From assembly GCF_037975245.1 (NCBI RefSeq), contig NC_092561.1, forward strand, positions 2,557,501 to 2,619,500: a stretch of DNA of 62,000 nt. Reading direction: 5' to 3'. The notes beneath the pieces are model-generated. The model was not told the DNA's origin, ran no database searches, and saw only the letters and a program-made list of their open reading frames with translations. Positions 28,401 to 41,300 of the stretch are shown here, piece by piece. This DNA is from Apostichopus japonicus. Taxonomy: Eukaryota > Echinodermata > Holothuroidea > Aspidochirotida > Stichopodidae. The position numbers were made by a program, and so were the translations under genes. Position 1 is the stretch's first letter. Each line of letters opens with the position of its first letter.

Positions 28401-29216
28401 AATCTTAAACGTAATTTTCCCATCCACCTGACCCACACAAGTTATGGTCATTATTTAGCACCCGCTGACCCACTTCTGGGACACCACCCACTTCTCCCAC
28501 TCCAGAACTTATTACACCGCAGGGTAAATTTTTTCTTGTCCTCCCCCTATTCTAACATCCTGAATCAGCTAGGTAGGTTGTCTGACGGATACCTAGTTGT
28601 TAATACATCCAAATTGTAACTAAATACCCTCATTTAGGTAAAATCATAACTTGGTATCACCTCAAAGCTGGGCTGTGCTAATTTTACCAACCCAATAATC
28701 TCTCGTACTGTGCACAATTGCACATATGCTACAAATTTCTTCAGACGGCCAATTAAATTTGATGGTTTGACAACCAAAAAGTGTAAGGCCCGGTTATATC
28801 TGAGGGACAATAAAAAAATACTCTTGAAAATTTGTGGTGCACCATCGTATCTGTTAATGAAGGTGCGCAATTAGTGAATTGTTGGTACAATTAAGATATA
28901 GTTGTATATGGGTACGGTAATGTTATCAACTCCTTAACCTCTGATTTGAGTTCAATTCATACTATATTTCTCTGTATGATATATATTAGTGAAAGATTTT
29001 GACCAAAATTTTGAGCTGGTTTTTCAAGTGTGAAGTACTGTAAAAGACACTTTATTAAATTAAATTTGTCTCTTTTGCCTTTTTTCTACCTTCTCATGCA
29101 AATCACCCAAAGGCTACCATGCTAACCTGCACGTACGGTACAGTGTTTGCTGGCTGGCTCTCACAAAAAGGTTTAGCTTGAAGCCACACTTATTGGCTGA
29201 CCTATATATATGTACA

Positions 29217-29302
<86 letters not shown>

Positions 29303-29321
29303 TATATAGATATATATATAT

Positions 29322-29370
<49 letters not shown>

Positions 29371-32300
29371 TATATATATATCTATATATATATATATATA
29401 TACATACATTTATATATAGATATATATACATGTATATGTACATGTACATATATATCAACAATTTCCAATATGGTCACCATTCAAAGAATCAATAACAAGA
29501 TTAAATGCAATTTTCTTTGGGGCCATATCTTCCCGAGATTCTCTCAGCAAATTTTCCCCCAATTGTTAAAATGTTTATTACATTTACTGTATACTTTGGA
29601 GACTAAAGTTGTCAAGTAAGTGTGGCTGAATAATGAAGGAGATGGCTGGGGGGTTTGGTTTAGTTGGATCAGGGTGGTAAAACAGGGTACGTTTTGTTTG
29701 TGTGCAAAAGGAAAATTTTCGCCAAGAGTTATTTATCAAAGCAGCTGGATTAAGATACAGTGTACTCATGAATAAAACATTAAGGTATTGCTGTTACAGT
29801 AGAAATCTGGTCAAATAAGTTCAGTTGAACTGTGTTCAATGTTTTAATTTTAGATCATGTTGTACACAATTATTCTCCCCATACGTGACAATTAAATATA
29901 TAATCTCTATGCCTGGTACCGAGCCGCCTTCTCGTATAATTATCATACCATCTGCCAATTTTGTGTAATTAAAAAGTAGTCTGTTGCTCGCTTTGCCACA
30001 ATTATAACCACCCGCTGCTCTATTTGCATGACTTAATTCTAAGATGCAACAATTTCACATGATTACCAGGGACTTCAAAGACTAATGGTATATACTGTAG
30101 GGTTAGAAATTGGTGTTGGATGGAATATTGTGGTTTTTATGTTTTTCTGAGGTTTCTTAAGATTTCCTTTATTAGAGGAGAGAGTATTATTTTACACTGG
30201 TGTTTGCCGATATTAATGGGATATATTAATTCTCAAGTAAGGATAATCTTGCCTGCCAGCGGCATCCACAACTTATAGTAAATGATAAATAATAAATTAC
30301 ATTTATATAGCGCTTAATACAGCGTTTCAAAGTGCTTTACAAAGTAGGAAAGAGACAAAGGAAACCAAGGGGAAAGGATGAAACTAGGAATCAAACAGAA
30401 ATGTTTTAAAGTTGTCTCTTGAAATACAAAGGGAGGGAGAGTCATGAACGTGAAATGGGGGCTCATTCCAAAGAGAAGGCGCAGCGACAGAAAAGCCACG
30501 ATCGCCATAACGAGTGCAGGTACGTGGCCCAGGAGTTACTTGCAAATACGCATGATAGGAAGAGTGAAGCGTAATTGTAGTTGACCGATGCAAAGGAGTA
30601 AGAAGGTCAGTGATATATTGAGGGGAAGCCTGTTGATTGCTTTGTACAGTAGGTGTAAAGTAGGATCTTAAACTGGATGCGCTGAGAGACGGGAAGCCAA
30701 TGCAATGAACGGAGTACAGGAGTGATGTGATCGAACTTTTTAGTGAGTGAGACTAGGTGCGGCAGCAACGTTCTGAATTCTCTGAAGGGGAGCTATATGA
30801 GAAACTGGCAAATTCACATACAAACTGTTGCAGTAATCCAGATAGGAGGAAACAAAAGCGTGAACCAGTCGTTCAGTTGAGCCTTGATCTAGATACCTCC
30901 TGTGTTTACCAATTTTTCAACTCGGGAGTTATGAAACCTGTGATTGTCACAGTTGTCTGACATCATGGACTATAATTCAAATAGTTAATTCATACCATAT
31001 AAAGACTTGTAGGATTCACAAGGGAAAGCAATACACGATTTCTTTTTCAACTTTCAGTGTTTTTTGTTTTTAATATTTTTTTTATAACCCCATTTTCAGT
31101 TCACCTTTGTCGAATATATTGTTCGTGTACATACTGCAGGAACTGTAGTATTGTGTGTTTATTGTAGCTGCTCACTGTTTAGGCTACTAGCTGTGTACTT
31201 TATTGTAGCTCACTGGATAGGCTACTAGCTGTCTACTTTATTGTAGCTCACTGGGTAGGCTACAAACTGTCTACGTTTATTGTAGCTGCTCACTGGATAG
31301 GCTACTACAGTAGCTGTCTACATTTATTGTAGCTGCTCACTGGATAGGCTACTTTGTCTACAGTATGTTCAAACCAAACAGCTAGCACACAAGTCATACA
31401 AGTACAGTGTCTCCATGTCTTGAAAATCCTCGCTAATAACCCCACATTCAACTATTTATGTGACTCGATCACTTTTGGGTGATGTGTGTATAGTTCACAA
31501 ATTATTGTTGTATATTCCTACCATGCAACAGATAACTTTCCAACTTCAGTGTATATTTGCTAGCCATGGTTGACTTGTCTATCATTAATAACACAAAGAC
31601 AAAGAGACATTATGAGATGCATTTGGTCTATGTAATTGTTAATTAAGGTAATAAATTAGCAAGGAGGAAAAAATTGTTTTGAGGTTTATTTCTTGCCTAA
31701 AGGTCACAGCCTGTCTCTAAGGAACAGAAAAGAATGCTATTACCCCCTCCCCTCTCCCTCCCTTCCCTTCCTCTCCTCCCATTCATGCCTCCCCACCCCC
31801 CCCCAAAAAAAACAGGTCTTTTTGTTAAAATTACAACCTAGAAGAGATATGGAGATCTCAGGATAGTTTCTTCCATTGGCAATGTTTGGTTGCTTCATAT
31901 TTACTATTAAACCGGGCTTTAGCAGTTCTACATGCATACAAGTTATTAATATGTGTGTGGGGGGAGGGAGGGAGGGGTGGTATTCTAGAGATAAACATAG
32001 TTCTAAATATTAAGGTTTTACAGTGTTAAAGGTCAGTGTATCAGGAACTATCTACCACTACATTATAAAACACAGTATTAAAACATATCATAAATCTGCT
32101 CCTTAATTCCGCTCCAGGGGAGCGTGCAAGCCTGTGCCTTTATATACGTGTGTAGCACATAGATACACCAATATGACATGTCAGTGTGTCTCACTATAAC
32201 CATGATGCAAATTATCACTAAAGTACATCAGCCCTGAACAAACATAAAACAGGGCCTCTGACACAGTTATGTCGGTGGAGGGTAAGTTTGGCATGGCCTA

Positions 32301-35300
32301 CAAAAGGAGTCAGACACCAATTCTAAAGTTCTGTCAGCCTTCCCCCAGCCCCCCCCCCACCCACCATACGTCCCCGTTCTCCCTATCCGGCTGAAGCTTG
32401 CATCAGGATATCTACATATATTGAAATAAATGTTAAGTTGATAATGAAGGCAAGTTTGGAAAGATAATCAAATATACTGTAGCCTCAAACTATTAGAACC
32501 TTCATAAACAAAGCAATAACCTTCCTTCTCATTCTACCATCCAAAGTGCCAACATCGTGCTTTTTGTTGCCCGAATTTTGTACAGCGATTTTTGTACAGA
32601 ATTGGAACCTATTTTCCAATCATTGGAATATGATTTTACTAATTCTTGGCATATTAGGGAATATAACATATTACAGATGAACGTTTATTAATAATGGCAG
32701 CAAAATATGAGCTCTATCCTGTAATTAACGAATATGATTAATTAGCTGAGTGAGATTAAGCATTTCTGGTCTCTCTCCACAGAAGGCAGGGTCCAGACGT
32801 AAATGTGCAGCCTGCAAAATTGTGGTCCACACAGCTTGTATGCCTCAGCTGGAAAGAGTAAGATTTTAATCTTTTGTAGATAAATTCTGTATAAAAGATG
32901 TTATATATTTGAGTCTACAACCAGTGTTTTTGTCTTGATTTCTGTTGATTTTGTTTTTCTTTAATAACAGAAATGGGTTACAATTGTAAATGAATATAAA
33001 GGAAACCCTTACACTTCAGTTATGTATGTCATTGATATATGTAGGTCCACTTGTCTCAGGTCTACTCAGGTCCACTGAGGTCTACTCAAGTCTAATTAAG
33101 GAAATGATTAATGAGACTATAATGATACCAAGAAAATCATTTTTGGAAACTTATAAAGCAAGGTTAAGGATGTTTTTACCCCCTCCCCCCCAAAAAAAAT
33201 TATCATTTATAAATATTTATTTATAAATATGCTAGCAAAAAAATTCAGAAAAAGTGTTAATTTTTTTCAACACTGAAGATGCTTTTGCCATTTGAGAGAT
33301 TATTGTTAATAACAGGTGTTACTTGCTTCTTTATTGCTGTGTGATAAAGGAAATGTTTAAATCAAAATAATACTTGTAAAACTAAATACAAAAATCTGTT
33401 TACAAAAATGTTGGTATAATCTTTTATGCAAATTATAAATGCTAGCTTTGCTCCCAACTACTCATATACTCACATATATGTGTGTAGGTAAATTATGACC
33501 TAATGGTTTTAAAATTTACCAAAAACTTGATATTGTGGTATTTTTGAGGTCCTTTTCTTGATGTAAATCTTGTTTTCACTGCAGATTTGCAGAGCTAGTG
33601 GCAGACAAATTAGTTTTTCATTTTAATATGCACAAAAAACTGGCAGACATTTTTGTAAGATTCCTTATTGATGTCTGCAGACATTCAATTTTAGTTATTT
33701 GCCTTAATTTCCATCTTCCAAAGATAAACTATTTCTGCTCGCGGCAAAGTTGGACATTAAAAATGCTTAACATTTGACAAGAAATCACTCTACATTCCCT
33801 GGGAACATGCTTGCTGTAAATCTTTAATAAGGTGAAACTTGTTATAGAAAATTTCCATTTCTTTGTGTAACAAAGAAATTGTTCAAAATCTGGTTCAAGC
33901 TCCTGAAAGGAAACTGGCATTTGCCCCAAATGTACTTGAAATATTCATTAGTTCGCATGACATACACCTTATGTCTCCAGTTGCCTCGAGGATTGAGCGT
34001 GTACAAGGGCAATGGACAAAATTCAGGGGAAATTTCGAAAAATGATCGATATAGATTGTTATCCATGTTGTTTTTGAAAATGTTCACTGTTTTGTCAGCG
34101 CCTGCATGTTTCCACGATGAATTTTATTTCTGCAAACAATGACCTTTTCTTCTACGTAGGTGGTTGCCTTTTATATTGTTGAAAACTAGTAAATTAATAT
34201 TTGAAATTGAGTGAATAATTTTATTGGGATATATCACCAAATCATTATGCTTTGGCTCTCCCGTCAGATAAACTTTAAGTGCAAACCAACGTTTCGTGAT
34301 GCTGGCATCAGAAACTACAGAGAAAACCAAGTAATTCGTCATCACTGGGTTCATCGTAGGCGACAGGAGGGCAAATGCAAACAGTGTAGTAAAAGCTTCC
34401 AACAGAAGCTCTTTCAACAGAAGGACATCGTTGCAATCAGCTGTTCGTGGTGCAAAGTAGCGGTGAGTAAATAATGGCAATGGGCACCACGCAAAATTGA
34501 AACCCTAAGAAGGAAGCGTCGCTTGAGGTTGTTATTAATAGAAACTGCATAAATTGTATGCTCAGCTAGTGGGGTGGGGGGGGGTGGGATTGATGGAATA
34601 GTACATTGTGCAAATACCTGGAGGTTATAGTAAACTTTACTCGACAGAAATGTGGATTTCTAGTTCTACCCATACTTGGGGCCTTTTTAAAATCTAGGGG
34701 AATTCTACTTAAGTACATCATACTAATGCTACTGTATTGCACTCATAGTACGTGTCTGAAAGAAAGTGTTGTAACAGTGTTGGATTGGGGACAACAGTCT
34801 TATAAAGCACGATACTGGCAGAATGGGGTAAGAGGAACCGTTAAGTAATGCAGGTTATTCATAACCTACTGTACCAAAGGAGCATGGGTTTGGAACAACA
34901 TGGTACAGTAAAGGTAGCTTTCTCTTCGTGTTTAATTATCTCAGACACAAATGAGAGTAAAACAAGAGTTGCCATGGTAATATTGCAAAAACACAAAATG
35001 TTTTTCACGCATATCAATTCCTGCCAGGACATTTCTAATGACCTGAAGCAATTCAAATCTGATAGGCCATAGAAGTTATATAGTCTCCATAGATTCCGAA
35101 ATGTGTAGACTAAAAATATAAAGGTTTGCAATGATTCGATGAATTAACTTTGACAGGCCCGCAGCTACTCATGTACAGCATGGTCGTCATGATGTGATAA
35201 ATGTCTCGAGATTGGATTCACAGAATGACCCGATTTATATAAAATGAAACCTTTTAAAGAGTGAATGTTTCTCGATTAGAGAGTGAATGTTTTTTTATTC

Positions 35301-38300
35301 TTTTCATTTTACAGTACCACAACAAAGTATCATGCTTCATGATGCTACAGATAGAGGAACCGTGTACATTAGGAATTCATGCCGCAGTTATTATACCCCC
35401 GACTTGGATTATACGCTTACCTAAACAGAGAATACAGGTGAGTTAATTATGCATGGCTTTGGTTTGCTTTTAATATGTAAATAAGCAATTTGTTATTACA
35501 TATCGGTGGTACAGCGTGGCTTTCTTCTGCTGTACATGAAATTTACATTTGTTTTCAATGTGTACGTAAGCTTTTGGCATCGTATGGTCAGTGCATGGCG
35601 TGTCTCCCTTCAGCTGTACAAGTGATACAGGTAAAAAGATGCTTTCATTAATACGTTTGTTTTCAATATGTATGTAAGCTATTGGCATTATTACAAAACT
35701 GTAGTGTGGTTTTCTTCTGCTTTACAAGAAGGAATCCAGGTAAATGATGCTATCTGTTACATTTGTGTTCAAGATGTTCATAACTTATCGGCATAGTTGT
35801 TGCATATCAGTGGTGTGGAAATTACTTCTGCTGTATATATCTAGAGAGAGAGATTATAGGTAAATTATTCTTTTGGTTGTGTAGAACATTTTGTATGTTA
35901 TCACTAGCTGATCTGTGTCATTACTTTTGGCCTGAGCTTTTTTCCCCTCTGTTTCTCTATTAATCTTGGTAACAAAACTATTTCTCTTTATCTTTTTTTA
36001 TTTCTTTTGTTTGCAGTCGTCTTTCAAAAGTTCTCAGAGAAAGAAGAAGAAGCCATCTGTAAAACGGAAATCCATATCCAAGAAAGTGGACGAGAGCAAG
36101 TACAAACCATTCATCATCAAACCAATACCATCCCCGTTAATGAAGCCGTTATTAGTATTCATTAACCCTAAGAGTGGTGCAAAGCAGGTAAGGTCAGAGG
36201 TCAACCCAAAACCATGCCTGTTAATGCAATTCTTACATTATTATTCATTAACCCTAAGAGTGGTGCAAAGCAGGTAAGGTCAGAGGTCAACCCAAAACCA
36301 TGCCTGTTAATGCGATTCTTCCATTATTATTCATTAACCCTAAGAGTGGTGCAAAGCAGGTAAGGTCAGAGGTCAACCCAAAACCATGCCTGTTAATGCA
36401 ATTCTTCCATTATTATTCATTAACCCTAAGAGTGGTGCAAAGCAGGTAAGGTCAGAGGTCAACCCAAAACCATGCCTGTTAATGCAATCCTTACATAACT
36501 ATTCATTAACCCTAATACTTTCAAAGCAAGTAAGGTAATAGAGGTCAAATCAAAATGATTCCCATTGATTAAACCATTACTAGTATTCATTAAACCTCAG
36601 TGCTGCATAACTGGTGAAGTCAGAGATGCAGCTGGGCTCAACATTGTCACCATTCTCTGGTGAGATATTGGTGGCCTAAAGTGACACTCTGACAGTACCT
36701 TTTTTGCAATTTTCTTTAAGAATGGATTATAGTACACCAGATTGGTGAGATAAATTTATTGGTGTAAAATGCTCCAAACGTTCCTGTTTGTTCAATCGTT
36801 TTCAAGTAAGAACATGTTAAAAGCCACTAGAATGAAATGAAAATACTTTGGCTAAAAACTCTGTATTTGCCGAATGTCTATAGTCAAGAATGTAGTCATT
36901 AATTATTCAGCGATAAAATGAATGTTCGTGGTGTGGAGAACCCAAAGGGTATCATATCAAGGTCCTATATAATCAATCTTACTGTTTTAATAGTTAATTC
37001 AGCTGCTTTAATTCAGTGTGAATTGGGAAAGTATAATTTCAAGGATTTCAATCGCTCTTAGTTATTCAAGCCATTCTTCATACAAAATATATAGCAACAA
37101 AAACCATTAATTTCTTGGATTTGGTGTACTTTTGTAGTCTGATCACCATGGCAACATACATGAGCATCATATTTATCAAAGTATAACACAAATATAAGTT
37201 GAATTTACCAACAGAAACATAAGTTTTCAAAGACAACAATAAACCCCTCAACTTACTTTACATATTTTTAATTGCCTTTTAATGCTTCAGGCATACATGC
37301 ATGCTTCATCTTAAAAGCAGGAAATAAATCGTGTCAGAATTTTGATTTTCAGAATCAACCAAAATGTTCCCCTCTATATGGAAGTTTTCTTGGAAGTAAT
37401 TTGAATAATTCTGATCTCATGCATGTTTGATCATCATCCTTTAGTTGCGAAAATTAGCAACATTTTTTCTTAGTTTCGAACCATTGAACCAATTAAATTT
37501 TGTTTACTCACTGTCAACATTTATGAAACAGCTGAAATGTTTGGTTAATGTACAGTCTTGCCATGGATGATAGTGTTGCCATGGAAACTCAGCCGGAGGT
37601 ACATATTAAAGAGTATTTGCATCCTGCTCACTTTGGTTATTCTAAAACTTTGACTTCCTCTTTACACTTTCGTAAAAACAGCATTTCTTGTTGTTTATTA
37701 AAGGTTCCGAGTATTGTATTGCTTAAGCATGTACCAAACATAAGATTATAAATTGCAACGAACAAACAGTTTTATGTGGTTGTAGCTTAGTCACTTGATA
37801 TATATTGATAACTAGATCAATCGATTTCATTCAATCTTTAGGAGATTACTTGCTTTTGACATTTGGTGCATCTGTACTAGTTTTGTGCATGCAAGACCAA
37901 AAAATAGTGTTGGGTAAAACTTAGAAAGATTTGATTTTTTTTGTTTTTCCAATTGAAACTTGAACAACTGTATTTTAATTTGTTGTTTTGATTCTTATTA
38001 ATGTTTGATGATGGCTTGGAAGAATTGTTTTTTCTTCTAATTTATGCTTTGCTTTTCAGTTTAAAATGAACTAATGGTAAACGACTAGAGTGTTTTGTTT
38101 TTGACATCTTAACTGGTAATCAAAGTACCACTTAAACCCTTCTACCTTGATCATATGACCACGGAGAGTACTGTTTAAGAAATCTAATAAGTGGAACAGG
38201 TAAACATACCAGCATGCTTGTACTGCTGAAGTCACTGTTGCCATGGTATCAATACTATTTTAAAATTCCAGCCAAAATAGAGATAAACCTGATGGTAGCT

Positions 38301-41300
38301 ATTTCACAGTCAACCGATGCAACTTTCACAGTCTGTGAAGTTAAATCCGATTCTGTTGATGTAGACACCTTAAGGTCTAGATTATCTTATTTGCATATAG
38401 TATCTCAGACATAACAACAAGTTCCCTTCCAACTTGTTAAATGCTTTGGCAATTAGGCCAACTGGGTGAATTAGCTGCTACATGCAAGGCATACAGTATA
38501 CCAAAGTGGCCCCCCTCCCCCAACCACCTCTTTTACCATGCTCCGGCAATCACACAACCTGATTTAAATGGCTACTACATGTTATGCATACATTACAACA
38601 ACACTCCTTCCCCCTCCCCATAGCAATTACACAAGCCACATTAATTAGCCACTACAAGCTATGCATATGTTACAAGGTCCCCCCACCACCACCACCACCA
38701 CAACCACCACCACAACCACCACCACCACTACACAAGCCAATTAAATTATCTACTATATGCTATGCATATGTTACAAGAACCCTCTCCCCCCACCCCTCAA
38801 CCCATCAGGCTCTATCTTGGGTGACTTTTCTGACAGAGTACTTTACTGTTATTCCTAGCTTCACTGAATATGCTAATTAGTTTACCAGAACATACACACA
38901 TGCATTCACTGTAAAAGTGGTTGTAAGCCTAGGATTTGCAAACTTCTATAGTCTCCCAAAACTTGTTGGCGGGTTGTGAGAAGACATGGAAATATTTATC
39001 TACAGTTCTTGAGGGCTGCTGACACTGGATATCATTACATACTGTAGGGTATTATTAGATAGGGTATCAATACAAAGGTTATCAATACATAGGGTATCAA
39101 TACAAAGGGCATCAATACACAGGACATCAATACATAGGGTATCAAGTCCATCCATAGGTTATCAATACGTAGGGTATCAATACATAGGGTAACAGTACAC
39201 AGGGTATCAATACATAGGGTATCAGTACATGTGGTATCAGTCCATTGGGTAACAGTACATAGGTCTTCAATACATATGGTATCAATACATAGGGTATCAA
39301 TACTGGGTATCAGTAAATAGGGTATCAATACATAGGGTAACAGTACATAGGGTATCAATACATATGGTATCAATACATAAGGTATCAGTACATAGGGTAT
39401 CAGTACATAGGGTAACAGTACATAGTGTATCAACACATACGGTATCAGTACATAGGGTATCAATGCATATGTAGCAATACATAGGCTATCGATACATAGG
39501 GTAACAATACATAGGGTATCAATACTGGGTATCAGTAAATAGGGTATCAATACATAGGATAACAGTACATAGGGTATCAATACATATGGTATCAATACAT
39601 AGGGTATCAATACATAGGGTATCAGTACATAGGGTAACAGTACATAGTGTATCAACACATACGGTATCAGTACATAGGGTATCAATGCATATGTAGCAAT
39701 ACATAGGCTATCGATACATAGGGTAACAATACACAGGGTTTCAATACATAGGGTATCAATACATGACATCAATACATAGTGTATCGAGTCCATAGGGTAT
39801 CAAGTCCATAATTTATTGAGCTACCTTGCATGAATGCATTCAGAGCATTGATGATGTGGGGTGGGGTGCAGAAGGGGAATGGGAAGGGGGAGGGGAGGGA
39901 TGTTTCTGGTGGGTTTGTAGCTCAGTGGAAGATCCTGGTTGTGGGTCTCAAAGTTTGCAGACTGCTTATGTACATTGTGTTGTCACACTGCAGAATGTAT
40001 TCATGTATGGCTGAGACTGTGTAACTGTACTCGATTATTTGAGCTGCATCTGAGTGGGAGTTAGTTATAAGTACTGCAAATTATTCAAACGTGAGAAAAG
40101 AGAAAAGGAAAGCATCTAAAAAAAATTGAAACAAGGAAGGTAATCTGTCATTGACATCTCAGACAGAAAGAAAGAAGAGATAATTATAGAATAACGCCAT
40201 TCATCACGGAAGAATTGGCACAGCAAAGTTATTGATTGATTTGAAACTGGACTCGTTTGGCCTTTAACTTGAGGGAAACAGCTGTCCATAATAACTGCCT
40301 GGCTTGTTTTTTACTGGTGGATCTTCTAAATCGAAGGAGAGCAGGAACAAACACATGGAGGATAAAAGCCTCACATGAAAGTACTTTTGCAAACAACATT
40401 CTCAAATTTCAACTTTTTTGTTTTACAACTCTGCATTAACTATGAATAAGTATGAATAATATTCAGTTATAAAACTGACTCATCTCCTCCTTGCATATCA
40501 GAATATGTGTAAAACACTCTCTTCAAAGTATTAATCATCAAAGTATTAAACACTTAAAAGGGGGGGGGGGAAGTCTTGTTTTTTTGGTTACAACTAATAT
40601 ATCTTATCTCCATCAATGGGTCATATTTAAATAGCAAAATACTCAAATAATTAAATTGATATTAGGCCATGATTTGCTACAGTATATATAATAGCTTGTA
40701 ACTGCCAAACTTACTTTTGTGTCGTAAACACATAGCCAGCTGCTAACAGTTCTTGGGTCTTTCTACAGTTTGTGTTAAGTGCAGCAAAGCTGGGTTTACT
40801 ACGTCTATAATTAACTTGTTGCAGGAAGTAATTGCATTCCCATCATGCAATTCTTTGTAAGTTGCTGGTATTGTTTGTATTGAATCTGTTGTTGAATCTT
40901 TGATTATGGGTTGATACTTATTGAGCTGTTTTGGCATTATTGATGGTGTTTGGTCATAAGGATCATCACAGGGAGGTTACCATGTAATTATGCTATTTGT
41001 TTTAAGTACTTGCTCTGGCATAATTGCAGTTTTAGGCAGGTTGTTCAGAGTGCAATTTCATGGTCACAATTAGGGAATGGATCAGCCTAATTCAGGGAGG
41101 TGGGCAAAATTGGGTATGATGTAAGGTAAGGACAGAGGTCAAACGGCTTTGATTATTTCGATTGTGTAATTATCAACCTCTGTGAATGTTTAATATATAT
41201 GTAAGGAATTAAAGCTGCTTCATTTTTATTAAAAATAATGATTATGGACCAAACTAATTGAAGCACTCAGTTCATCTTAGCTTCTCCTCATTTGATTTTT

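Larger units (their letters stand above)
21404..32782 (+). other. intron 3 (11.4 kb, the longest)
   Basis: Splits the first C1 domain. Contains A/T low-complexity (23140-23200), G-rich ~90-bp repeats (26598-27215), a (TA)n block (29202-29455), an L2/CR1-like LINE fragment (30283-30905), a ~48-bp repeat (31163-31365) and pyrimidine runs (31741-31810). The rest, including 21404-23130, 23210-26590, 27220-29200 and 31370-32780, is AT-rich with no recognised gene or RNA. Confidence 0.75.

Noticed and set aside
29114-29461. 115-codon YIYIYI frame
   Set aside because: Translation of (TA)n microsatellite.
36274-36446. Using a downstream exon 7 donor as the normal one
   Set aside because: Frame analysis gives premature stops for each (TGA in exon 8, or TAA at 36275-36277); only the 36188 donor continues into the conserved GAKLIS of exon 8.
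39035-39793. 252-codon minus-strand open frame of IDTLCIVTL-type repeats
   Set aside because: Arises from a 15-bp minisatellite, whose unit length keeps any frame open; shifted frames are open as well.
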